Shown: positions 34,641-42,506 of the stretch, piece by piece
How positions within the stretch are numbered: the first letter of the stretch is position 1
How the letters are laid out: each line of letters begins with the position of its first letter
Origin: JBDZVM01 sp040255675
GTDB lineage: Bacteria > Actinomycetota > Actinomycetes > Acidothermales > Acidothermaceae
DNA length: 64,000 nucleotides
Assembly (NCBI GenBank): GCA_040255675.1
Contig: JBDZVM010000006.1
Location: forward strand, 62,001 to 126,000
Direction of reading: 5' to 3'
Notes under the pieces: generated by a model
Seen by the model: only the letters and a program-made list of their open reading frames with translations
What the model was told of the DNA's origin: nothing
Database searches by the model: none
Translations under genes and position numbers: made by a program

Positions 34641-34647
34641 GGTGGTG

Positions 34648-34653
34648 ACGCTA
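34648..34653 (-). promoter_or_regulatory. -10 box (TAGCGT) of the hypothetical gene
   Basis: On the minus strand TAGCGT lies 7 nt before the ATG at 34640, consistent with a leaderless transcript. Confidence 0.45.
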
Positions 34654-34704
34654 CCGCGTCCGGGGTCTTGGTGGATACCGCGAGGAGGGTGACGCCCTGT
34701 TCGG

Positions 34705-36090
34705 TCAATCCTCGCGTCGCGATGCAATTCCGTCGTGCACGCTGACCCGGGAGAACGCTTTGGCCAACGGCCCCGCGACGAGCGACACCTGCCACTCGCG
34801 CGCGCCGTGGTCGCGAAGCGCGCAGGCCACGGCGTCGGGAGCCAGCGAATCGGGGGGCTGCCACGCGAGGCGGCGGACGGCGTCTGGCTGCACGAGATTT
34901 TCGGCCGGAAGGTTGTGCTCGTCGGCCAGCGCCGCCACGGCCGCCTTCGCGGCGATCAGCCGGTCGGCGGCGGCGCGGTCGCGCTCGGCCCATCGGTGCG
35001 CCGGCGGCGGCCCGTCGGAGTGACGGGCGACGCGAGGCAGTTCGCTTTCTGCCAGTTCGCGGGCGTCAGTTATCGCCTGCCACCAGTCGCGAAGATGCCG
35101 GCGGCTGCCGCGACCCACGAACTCCGCGGACGACGCGAGCGCTTTCGCGCTCGTGGGCGCCGTCAAGGCCACATGCACGATCGAAGCGTCGGGTAGCAGG
35201 CGGGTCGGCGACATGTCGGCCTCGCGCGCCAGCCGGTCGCGAGTCAGCCACATGGCGCGGACGACGGCTTGGCCCCGGCGGTTGCGCACCTTATGAATGC
35301 CCGAAACTTTTCGCCAGCGTTCGACCGGTGCCGCCGGGGCGGGCGCGGTGCGCACGTGCTCGAACTCCTCGGTTGCCCAATCGAGTTTGCCTTGCCTCAT
35401 AAGCTCTTTCTCGAGCAAGCCGCGTAACTCGAGCAGCACTTCGACGTCGAGTGCGGCATAGCGCAGCCATGGCTCGGGCAGCGGGCGGGTCGACCAGTCG
35501 GCGGCGGAGTGTCTTTTTTCGAGCCGCTGGCCGAGCAAATTTTCGACCATGGTGGCGAGGCCGACTCGGGCGTAGCCGGCGAGCCGCCCGGCGAGTTCGG
35601 TGTCGAACAGGGCCGACGGGCGCATGCCGATTTCTGCCAAGCACGGCAAATCCTGGGTGGCCGCATGCACGATCCATTCGGCGTGCGACAACGCATCGCC
35701 CAGGGGTGAAAGGTCGGGGCAGGCGATCGGGTCGATCAAGAAGGTGCCGGCGCCGGCGCGCCGCAACTGCACGAGGTAGGCGCGGTGCCCGTAGCGGTAG
35801 CTCGAGGCGCGTTCGGCGTCGACGGCGACGGGACCATCTCCGGCCAGCAACGCTCGTTCGGTTTGGAGTAGCGCCTCGGGCGTGTCGACGATGCCGGGCA
35901 CGCCGTCGCGCAAGACGAGCAAGGGGGCGAGTTCAGGGGTGGCGACGTCCGCCACGCTTGTCGCCGGGGGCAACGGCGAGGGTTGCGCGGGCACGCTGGC
36001 GAGCGACGACGCGCTGCTCAGAGAGTTGCTCAGAGAGTTGCTCGGGGAGGGGGAGACGGTGGGCGCGGCTGAACTCGCGTGTTCCGTCAT
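34705..36090 (-). CDS. rnd: Ribonuclease D family 3'-5' exonuclease with HRDC domains
   Basis: 461 aa. The first 50 residues are a Ser/Pro-rich low-complexity tail with a duplicated 12-bp unit. Then comes a DEDD exonuclease domain: exo I VAVDAERAS (Asp and Glu), exo II ATQDLPCL (Asp), exo III YAALDVEVL (Tyr and Asp, DEDDy type). HRDC-like helical regions fill about 270-450. It would trim RNA 3' ends. It corresponds to Rv2681. It sits between the response regulator and the conserved hypothetical gene on the same strand. Confidence 0.9.
   Translation of the reverse strand: MTEHASSAAPTVSPSPSNSLSNSLSSASSLASVPAQPSPLPPATSVADVATPELAPLLVLRDGVPGIVDTPEALLQTERALLAGDGPVAVDAERASSYRYGHRAYLVQLRRAGAGTFLIDPIACPDLSPLGDALSHAEWIVHAATQDLPCLAEIGMRPSALFDTELAGRLAGYARVGLATMVENLLGQRLEKRHSAADWSTRPLPEPWLRYAALDVEVLLELRGLLEKELMRQGKLDWATEEFEHVRTAPAPAAPVERWRKVSGIHKVRNRRGQAVVRAMWLTRDRLAREADMSPTRLLPDASIVHVALTAPTSAKALASSAEFVGRGSRRHLRDWWQAITDARELAESELPRVARHSDGPPPAHRWAERDRAAADRLIAAKAAVAALADEHNLPAENLVQPDAVRRLAWQPPDSLAPDAVACALRDHGAREWQVSLVAGPLAKAFSRVSVHDGIASRRED
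36017..36040. repeat. 12-bp tandem duplication in RNase D gene
   Basis: ctcagagagttg is duplicated (36017-36028, 36029-36040), encoding SNSL twice in the low-complexity N-terminal tail. Confidence 0.9.
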
Positions 36091-36096
36091 GTCTCC

Positions 36097-36102
36097 ACGG
36101 TA
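36097..36102 (-). promoter_or_regulatory. -10 box (TACCGT) of the RNase D gene
   Basis: On the minus strand TACCGT is 6 nt upstream of the ATG at 36090, suggesting a leaderless mRNA. Confidence 0.45.
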
Positions 36103-36181
36103 CGACTCGACACCCGTAGATCACTGTCGTTACACACAACCAGCGTGTTATGCGACGAACCGGGCGAAATTGGTTGAACCG

Positions 36182-36859
36182 TCAGCGGATGACCCCCGCG
36201 CGCATGGCCAGCGCGACCATCTCGGCGCGATCGCCGGTGCCGAGCTTGCGGGCGATGCGGGCCAGGTGGCTCTTCACAGTGAGTGCCGAAAGCCCGAGCT
36301 CGTCGCCGATCTCCTTGTTCGAGCGGCCGTCGGCGACCAGACGCAAAACCTCGATCTCCCGGCCGGACAGCTCACTCACGCCGTCGTTCGTGGGACTGTT
36401 GCGCAGGCCCGCCGCGAGGAGGGACGCCACGGACGGATCGGCGTAAACGCCTCCGTCGAGCACGCGGCGTACGCCGTCCGCCACCACGACGGGAGACGCG
36501 GATTTGAGCAAGTAGCCTTGCGCCCCGGCGACAAAGGCGGCCCGCACGGAATAAGGGTCGTCCGCGGCCGAAAGCACGACAAGGCGTGGCCAACCCGCGT
36601 TGCGCAGTTCAGCCAGGAGATCGAGGCCTGATCCGTCGGGCAGTCCGACGTCGACGACGCATAGGTCGCGCGGGCCGCTGGCGCGGGCGCGTGCGCGGGC
36701 CTCCGCGACGCTCGCCGCTTCGATGATCTCTCGCGCTCCCATAGCGGTGAGGCGGCTCACCATCGACTCGCGCACCAGCGGGTGGTCGTCGACGACCATC
36801 GCGGTGAAGCCAGCGGAGTTTTCCGGCTGGGGCGGCACGTGCTCGACCAACGCCGTCAC
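36182..36859 (-). CDS. NarL/FixJ-type response regulator
   Basis: 225 aa from the GTG at 36859, with GAGGAGGACC upstream. The receiver domain (20-140) has Asp24-Asp25, phospho-acceptor Asp70 (CVVDVGLPDGSG), Ser97 and Lys119 (YLLKSASP). The LuxR-type helix-turn-helix follows (about 160-222, LSGREIEVLRLVADGRSNKEIG). A relative is commonly found next to RNase D in actinobacteria, often without a kinase. Here the divergent operon encodes a NarL-type histidine kinase 3.4 kb away, a plausible partner. A hairpin (36881-36899) lies just upstream of its start. Confidence 0.9.
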   Translation of the reverse strand: MTALVEHVPPQPENSAGFTAMVVDDHPLVRESMVSRLTAMGAREIIEAASVAEARARARASGPRDLCVVDVGLPDGSGLDLLAELRNAGWPRLVVLSAADDPYSVRAAFVAGAQGYLLKSASPVVVADGVRRVLDGGVYADPSVASLLAAGLRNSPTNDGVSELSGREIEVLRLVADGRSNKEIGDELGLSALTVKSHLARIARKLGTGDRAEMVALAMRAGVIR

Positions 36860-37208
36860 CCGGTCCTCCTCACGTCTTGGGCCGCGTGAACAGCGCGGCT
36901 CGTTTTTGCTCGACGGACGCCGGTTGCGGCCATCGCCCTTGTTGTTCCTCGTCAATCCATCGGACGGCGCAAGGCGCGGCTAAAGCTTTGGCCCAACGAA
37001 CGTTGCTGCGCTCGGCCCCCTCACCCCTCCTCCAGTCCATGATCGCGAGTAGTTTTTGGCACCTATTGAGGTAATTGTCTTCCTGATCACGCCGACGCGT
37101 TACTCCGACCGGGCGGAATCCCCGGCCACGGCAACAGTTCGGGCGCCAAGGTGCCGAGACAGAGGCCGGACCTTCGTATGTCCACGCCTGGCCACGAGGA
37201 GACGAACG
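36860..37208. other. Divergent intergenic region between response regulator and secreted subtilisin
   Basis: About 350 nt without a recognisable gene. It should contain the promoters of both units. Apart from the hairpin at 36881-36899 no clear -10/-35 pair or operator stands out. Confidence 0.5.
36881..36904. promoter_or_regulatory. Hairpin with adjacent T-run in the leader of the response regulator gene
   Basis: gccgcg (36881-36886) pairs with cgcggc (36894-36899), followed on the plus strand by tcgttttt. It could stop antisense transcription or form a 5'-leader structure 22-40 nt upstream of the regulator's GTG. Confidence 0.35.
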
Positions 37209-38867
37209 GTGAACTTCGATCGAGCGATCCGCAAGGTGCTTGCTGCTGCCTCCGCAGTGGGCGTGGTCGCCGGGCTCGTCGTCGTGGGTGGCACTGCCGC
37301 TTCGGCGTCCGACTCGTCGAGCGGACCGCGCCAACAAGCGATCGTCGCTCTCTCCGGGACGTCGGCTGTCAGCGTCGCCGGCATTCACGTGCAGGCCGTG
37401 CTTCCTGCGGTTCACAGCGAAATCGTGGACGGCGACGCGGCGGCCTTGGAATTACTCGCGCGGGCACCGGGCGTTTTGGGAGTATCGCCGAACGTGTCGG
37501 CGCACCTCGAGGGTTTCGCGTACGGCGGGCGGCACGGCAGCGGGCACGACAATGGGCACGGTTGGGGCGCGGGTGGCCAGGGCGACTCGCACGATTCGCA
37601 CGGCAACCCACCCGCGAAAGGCAACCCACCCGCGAAGGGCAACCCTGGCAGCTCGGCGTCCGAAGGGGTCATCGCCCCGACGACGCTCGGCCAAAACGCT
37701 GGCCGCGGCGATGCCGGCCACGGCGTCACGATCGCGCTCATCGACACCGGCGTCACTGACACGGCCGCGTTGAACCGTGCGTCTGGCCGGTTGGTCGACG
37801 CGGTCGACACGTCGGGCCTGAACACCGACGACGGCACCATCGTCGAGCACGGTGTTTTCAGCGACGGCTACGGCCACGGCACGTTCATGGCGTCTGTCAT
37901 CGCGGGCGGCAATGTCGCGGGCAGCGGTAACACGTCGCTTGGTGTCGCCCCGGGCGCGACGGTCGACGTCGTCAAAGTCGCTGACGACCAGGGCAATACC
38001 TCACTCGCCGCGGTCTTGGCCGGCCTGAACTGGGTCGCGACGCATTCCGACACCGTTGACGTCGCCAACCTTTCGTTGAGCGTCGATCGGCCTTCTGACA
38101 CATACGGCATAGACCCGCTGAACTACGCGGTCACCTTGACGCGCGCTGCTGGCGTCACCGTCGTGGTCGCCTCCGGCAACGCGGCGGGTGAAGTCGGAGA
38201 CCCCGGCTTCGCGCCCGCCGCGCTGACTGTCGGTGCTGCTGACACCACAGGCACGAATGCGAGTGTCGCTTCCTTTAGTGGTTATGCGGATGTCGACGGC
38301 GTCACCAAGCCGGACGTCGTGGCGGCGGGTGTCAACGTGCTCGGCGAAATGCCGGCGAATACCGTGATCGGCCAGCAGTTCCCGGAGGCGCGGCAAGCGA
38401 GCGGTCTCTTTAGGGGTGCTGGAACCAGTCAGTCGGCGGCTATTGTGAGCGGCTTGGCAGCGCTCTACTTGCAAGGCCACCACAAGGCGAACCCGTACGA
38501 GGTTAAGGCTGCGATCCGTGACTCGGCGCACAGCATCACTCACGACGGACACGACGGCCAGGGCCTTGTTTCCGTACCGAGCGGCGGGCGTTACAGCCTC
38601 TTCGACACTGGCGAATTCAGCCTGAGCATGGCGCAGTGGTACTCGACTGCGCCGGTCTGGGGCCCGTTCTGGCTCGACGATGCATGGAACCTGCGCAACT
38701 GGACGTTGCGAAGCTGGACGGCCGAGTACTGGAACCTTCGTTCCTGGGCGCTCCGCAACTGGACCTCTCACGACTTCGCGATCCGGACGTGGACCGTTCG
38801 TAACTGGACGATTCGCACCTGGTCGATTCGCACGTGGGCTGCCGCCTCATGGGGTGGCAGGTCATGA
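37209..38867 (+). CDS. Secreted S8 serine peptidase with tryptophan pentapeptide-repeat tail
   Basis: 552 aa from a GTG preceded by GAGGAG. A signal peptide covers about residues 1-34 (VGVVAGLVVVGGTAASAS). An inhibitor_I9-like propeptide follows (about 40-100), then a Gly/His-rich linker with duplicated GNPPAK units (105-150). The catalytic domain has Asp179 (ALIDTGV), His223 (GHGTFMAS), Asn324 (ASGNAAG) and Ser407 (GTSQSA), so the triad is complete. From residue 493 the chain is a five-residue repeat, W-x-[LIV]-R-[NST], with aromatic residues exactly every fifth position to about 548. The gene overlaps the next by 4 nt (ATGA). The role of the tail is unknown; it could be an anchor, a self-inhibitory strip or a cleaved product. 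Confidence 0.92.
   Translation: MNFDRAIRKVLAAASAVGVVAGLVVVGGTAASASDSSSGPRQQAIVALSGTSAVSVAGIHVQAVLPAVHSEIVDGDAAALELLARAPGVLGVSPNVSAHLEGFAYGGRHGSGHDNGHGWGAGGQGDSHDSHGNPPAKGNPPAKGNPGSSASEGVIAPTTLGQNAGRGDAGHGVTIALIDTGVTDTAALNRASGRLVDAVDTSGLNTDDGTIVEHGVFSDGYGHGTFMASVIAGGNVAGSGNTSLGVAPGATVDVVKVADDQGNTSLAAVLAGLNWVATHSDTVDVANLSLSVDRPSDTYGIDPLNYAVTLTRAAGVTVVVASGNAAGEVGDPGFAPAALTVGAADTTGTNASVASFSGYADVDGVTKPDVVAAGVNVLGEMPANTVIGQQFPEARQASGLFRGAGTSQSAAIVSGLAALYLQGHHKANPYEVKAAIRDSAHSITHDGHDGQGLVSVPSGGRYSLFDTGEFSLSMAQWYSTAPVWGPFWLDDAWNLRNWTLRSWTAEYWNLRSWALRNWTSHDFAIRTWTVRNWTIRTWSIRTWAAASWGGRS
37602..37637. repeat. 18-bp tandem duplication in secreted subtilisin gene
   Basis: ggcaacccacccgcgaa is duplicated at 37602 and 37620, encoding GNPPAK twice in the linker between propeptide and catalytic domain. 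Confidence 0.9.
38685..38864 (+). repeat. 15-bp periodic repeats encoding W-x-[LIV]-R-x pentads
   Basis: Codons for Trp (one Phe at 523) recur every 15 nt from 38685, giving 11 pentads plus a final Trp at residues 493, 498 and so on to 548. The third-codon bases vary between copies, so the protein pattern rather than the DNA is conserved. Confidence 0.95.
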
Positions 38868-40300
38868 GCCGGGCATGGCGCTTGCGCGCCGTCGACCTGG
38901 GTGTCATGGCGGCGGCAGCCACTTTGCTGCCAGATGTGCCGTGGGGTCAGCCGGGTGTCCTCGGCCTCCCACTCCTAACGATCCTTATCGGAATTTCGAA
39001 CGCGGCGCTGATCAATGTCACAGTTGCGCGGCAGCGGGTGACATTCACCCTTACTGAGGGTCTGATCGCGGGTGCGTTTCTAATATCTCCGGGCTCGTGG
39101 ATTATTGTCCCGACGGTCGTTGGTCTAATCCCAATGATGGTGATCAACCGTTCGTCGGCTCTCAAAGTCCAGCACAACATCGCCCAGTACTTCGTTGCGG
39201 GCGCGATCGCAACATCCGTTTTGATGCATATCCAAGGCACAGTTCCCGCATGCATCGTCGCTATGGCGGTTTATTGGGTGGCGAGTCAAGTCATGTCTGC
39301 GCTGCCTCTTTCAATCGTTGGTGGAGAGAACTTCCGGGCGATGATCTTCGAGGATGCGTCGCTCCAAGTCGTACACGCCGCGGCGACGACAAGCATTGGG
39401 CTATTGGCTGCATGGCTGATCGTGAATGCGCCGCTCGGGTTACTCGGCCTGCTTGTCCCCGTGGCGTTGCTCTGGATTTCCTTTGACGAGCAGACATCGA
39501 AAAGTGGCGAGGCGCGGCTATTTGCAGAGTTGGCGCGCGGACAAGAACAAGCGGTCTCGCATTCGCTCGAGGTCTCTGCTCGCGTCGTCCTGACCGCTGC
39601 CGCGCGTGTTCTTGGCGGTGCGGACGTAGAACTTGTCGTCCTCGAACACGAAGGCCCGGTCGTCTACACCGGCGACGAGTCCGGCCAGACCTCGCGGCGT
39701 CGAGACCCCGAGGGCTTCGACGCTCCTTGGGTGCTTCGCGCGCTCGGCGCGCGCGGCGTCTTGACTGGTACGGAAGACAACCGCCCGTTCTGCTCCGCCG
39801 TTGTCGGCGACACTACCCAGCCGATGGCGGTGCTCATCGCCCGTCGCGCCGAAGGCAACGGCCACTTCGGACGCCGCGAAGCCACGTTGGCCGGAATCCT
39901 TGTCGGACAGGCGAAATCCTGGCTTTCGGTCGCTGAACTCACTGTTTCGCGCGACGAGGCGATCGCCCGCGCCGACGCCGCTGACGAGGCCGCTCGTTCG
40001 CTGGGCAACCTTGGTGCCGATACCGCTCCCGCTCTTGGCATGTTGCGCGAGTCCGCGGGCCGGCTGGCCCGGCTCGCGAGTGCGTCTTACGGCGAAGGAG
40101 CGGTTACCGACATCGTCGACGAGCTGCACTCCGTCGAGCGCGCGGTCGCCTCGTTGCTCGGCGCCATCGCCCTTGCGGCCGATCCTTCGCTGCGCGACCT
40201 CGACGACGAGATGGCCGACGAGTTTTCAATTCCGGCGGCCAGACACGAAGAAGACTGGACGACGACCGGCCTGGTCAATCGGCCCGAGACGGTTCGGTGA
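38864..40300 (+). CDS. Integral membrane sensor with C-terminal GAF-like domain
   Basis: 478 aa from the ATG overlapping the subtilisin stop. The first 215 residues contain about six to seven membrane helices (such as LLTILIGISNAALINV and WIIVPTVVGLIPMMVI), forming a MASE-like sensing bundle. After the last helix comes a GAF-like domain (about 235-370) and a helical C-terminus (DEAARSLGNLGADTAPALGM) that may be a coiled coil. No kinase, cyclase or DNA-binding motif is present. It overlaps the histidine kinase gene by 4 nt (GTGA), so it is probably the sensory half of a split sensor kinase. GC content of its 5' part looks lower than the backbone genes. Confidence 0.75.
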   Translation: MSRAWRLRAVDLGVMAAAATLLPDVPWGQPGVLGLPLLTILIGISNAALINVTVARQRVTFTLTEGLIAGAFLISPGSWIIVPTVVGLIPMMVINRSSALKVQHNIAQYFVAGAIATSVLMHIQGTVPACIVAMAVYWVASQVMSALPLSIVGGENFRAMIFEDASLQVVHAAATTSIGLLAAWLIVNAPLGLLGLLVPVALLWISFDEQTSKSGEARLFAELARGQEQAVSHSLEVSARVVLTAAARVLGGADVELVVLEHEGPVVYTGDESGQTSRRRDPEGFDAPWVLRALGARGVLTGTEDNRPFCSAVVGDTTQPMAVLIARRAEGNGHFGRREATLAGILVGQAKSWLSVAELTVSRDEAIARADAADEAARSLGNLGADTAPALGMLRESAGRLARLASASYGEGAVTDIVDELHSVERAVASLLGAIALAADPSLRDLDDEMADEFSIPAARHEEDWTTTGLVNRPETVR

Positions 40301-41415
40301 GTCGTCGAGGTACGGGAGAGGGGCTGCCGCTCGCGGTTTGGGCAGGCGGCTTCGTCGGCGCTGGCGCCTTCGCGACACTCGCGGCTGTCGTCGTCGGCCT
40401 CAACGCGTCCGCCCGGCTCGACCTTGCGGCCGTTGTCACCGTCATCATTGCCGCCGTTGTCGCGATCGCCGCAACGGTCGGGGGAGCCTACGCCGGTGCC
40501 CGTTTCGCGCGTGGCGTACGGCATTTGCGTGAGGACGCCGTCCGGCGTTTGCAAGACCCTGGTTCGAGTTCGACGGGCAGCGCCGCGGGACGGCTTGCGT
40601 CATTGACGAGCGTCGAACTGCTCGAACTCGCACGTACGCTCGACGCGTTGCACCTTCGCATCAGGGTCGCGGACGACGTCGCGGCGCGACACCGCCGCAC
40701 CGCCGAAACCGCCAGTGCGGGCATGTTCGAACTGCTGTCAGGTCTGGTGGCCGCGGAAGAATCTGCCCGCGGGCAACTGTCAGCGGAGTTGCACGACACC
40801 GTTGCGCAGACTCTCATGCTGGCCCGCAGCGTGCTGTCCAGCGACACGATCGATCCGGCCATGACCTCGCACGCGGCAGATCTCGTTGCAGAAGCAGAAG
40901 ACCAGGTTCGTGCAGTCATGGCTCGTACCCGTCCGCCTGCCTTGCGCGAGGGCGATCTCGCGCAGGCTGTCGTGGCTTTACGTGATGACCTCAACATTCG
41001 CTATGGCCTCGAGGTCTTTATCGACTGGCCTGAGTCGCCGTACCCGTTGCCACTTGTTACGGCGGTGACGTTGTATCGGTTCTTCCAGGAGTCGTTGCTC
41101 AACGTCGTCAAGCATGCGGACGTCGATGAAGCACACATTTCTCTCGAGGTCGATGAGCACTCCGTGCGCGCTGTGGTTCGCGACGAAGGCCCTGGCTTCG
41201 AGCTCGACAAGGTGAAGCCCGAACGTGGGCGTCACGTCGGATTGGGTTTGTTGCGCGAGCGTGTTCGGCTCGCCGGTGGCTCGCTGGCAGTCGATTCGTC
41301 ACCCGGTCGCGGCACGACGCTGACGTTGTCGATGTCGCGCGCCGCACTGGCAGGAGGCGCTGGTTCCGCGCTGCAGCATTCAGCACCGCGTCGCAGCGAT
41401 GCCAAAGCCGGCTGA
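40297..41415 (+). CDS. NarL-type (HisKA_3) sensor histidine kinase
   Basis: 372 aa from a GTG within the stop of the sensor gene. Two membrane helices (about 12-35 and 43-66) are followed by a HAMP-like stretch, the HisKA_3 dimerisation helix with phospho-acceptor His166 in ELHDTVAQTL, and an HATPase_c domain: N box FQESLLNVVKHA, G1 DEGPGFEL, G2 GLGLLRERV. It lacks an own extracytoplasmic sensor, which the upstream membrane-GAF protein may supply. NarL-type kinases pair with LuxR-type response regulators, such as the divergent one at 36182-36859. Confidence 0.9.
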   Translation: MSRRGTGEGLPLAVWAGGFVGAGAFATLAAVVVGLNASARLDLAAVVTVIIAAVVAIAATVGGAYAGARFARGVRHLREDAVRRLQDPGSSSTGSAAGRLASLTSVELLELARTLDALHLRIRVADDVAARHRRTAETASAGMFELLSGLVAAEESARGQLSAELHDTVAQTLMLARSVLSSDTIDPAMTSHAADLVAEAEDQVRAVMARTRPPALREGDLAQAVVALRDDLNIRYGLEVFIDWPESPYPLPLVTAVTLYRFFQESLLNVVKHADVDEAHISLEVDEHSVRAVVRDEGPGFELDKVKPERGRHVGLGLLRERVRLAGGSLAVDSSPGRGTTLTLSMSRAALAGGAGSALQHSAPRRSDAKAG

Positions 41416-41429
41416 GGTTTCCGCGACGT

Positions 41430-42422
41430 TTAGGCGGCTCGGCTGATCCAGCCTCGCCGGACAGCGGCAACGCCCGCCGCGAATCGTGTCGTGACGCCGA
41501 GTTCTTCCATGAGCGTCGCGATGTGGCGGCGTACGGTGCGGACGCTGACACCCTGTTGGCGCGCGATGGCCTCGTCTTTGAGTCCTGCGGCAAGACATTC
41601 GAGGACGTGTCGGCGCTGCGTATTTTCCTTTTCTGGAATGGGCACTCCCGGCGGAGCCCATGGTTCAGCTTGCTCCCACTTGAGTTCGAAGAATTTAGTA
41701 AGAGCGTTGACAAGAGCCTCATCGTGGATCAGTAAGCATGGGTATCCGTAAGGGCGGAGCGGAACCAAGGCGGTGTCAGTATCAACGATGAGCAGCTTCA
41801 TTGGAAGTTTCTCTTGCGATACACGAATCTCTTCGCCATCGCGGTAGCCGGCAGTCATGTCATCGAGTCCACCGTCATCTTTCAGGAAGGCTGCGTCGTA
41901 CAGCATTACCTGTGTGGCGCCGCGCTCTTTCAAGCGAGGAGCGAAATAGAAGTACTCCGCCGGATGAGGCTCGCCAGTCGGGAGGGTCCGCGACGCGCCG
42001 TACGGGCCGGTCGACCACTCCCGAAGGAGATTACGTGTGCTAAAGGCCAGTGCGTAGTGCAATGCAATGGCGTGTTCGTGCGACGAGATGAGGGCGCATG
42101 TGGTTTCGGCACGGCGTGCCGCCGCATGCAGTTCGACTCGCTGGTATTTGATTGCATAGGCCCCGGCTTGGTTGAGCCGCTCGCGGGTCTCAACGATCAT
42201 TTGGTGCCATCGCGCGAGCAGGCGCGCGAATGCGACCTTCGGATCTGTGGGCAATAAGAGCCTGGGTACGCGACCCGCGATCATAGCGAGTCCGGCGTCT
42301 GAAAGAGCGGCCGCGGTGGCGTGCGCCTCGCTGGAGGTATCTGCAGGTAGGAGTCGACTGCCGTCGCCGATAAGTTTCTCGTACGCTGCGCGAAGCTCGT
42401 CCGGAATTAACGGTTCGGCCAT
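41430..42422 (-). CDS. LuxR-type transcriptional regulator, paralogue A
   Basis: 330 aa from an ATG with GAAGGGA upstream. The C-terminal 60 residues are a GerE/LuxR helix-turn-helix (LECLAAGLKDEAIARQQGVS, VRTVRRHIATLMEELGV). The N-terminal 260 residues have no receiver domain. They resemble TrmB-like regulators with a phospholipase-D-like sensing fold (VMLYDAAFLKDDG ... EKLPMKLLIVDTDTALVPL). The neighbouring gene (42507-43505) is a close paralogue along the full length. It is convergent with the histidine kinase, 14 nt away. Base composition looks more AT-rich than the backbone, in keeping with transfer. Ligand and targets unknown. Confidence 0.85.
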   Translation of the reverse strand: MAEPLIPDELRAAYEKLIGDGSRLLPADTSSEAHATAAALSDAGLAMIAGRVPRLLLPTDPKVAFARLLARWHQMIVETRERLNQAGAYAIKYQRVELHAAARRAETTCALISSHEHAIALHYALAFSTRNLLREWSTGPYGASRTLPTGEPHPAEYFYFAPRLKERGATQVMLYDAAFLKDDGGLDDMTAGYRDGEEIRVSQEKLPMKLLIVDTDTALVPLRPYGYPCLLIHDEALVNALTKFFELKWEQAEPWAPPGVPIPEKENTQRRHVLECLAAGLKDEAIARQQGVSVRTVRRHIATLMEELGVTTRFAAGVAAVRRGWISRAA

Positions 42423-42506
42423 GTGTTTCCCTTCTGCCCGCGTGGGTGGTGCCGACGCGAATCGTAAGGCAGTCCGGTGTCATTTGTGCCCGCCCGTGAC
42501 GGCCAC

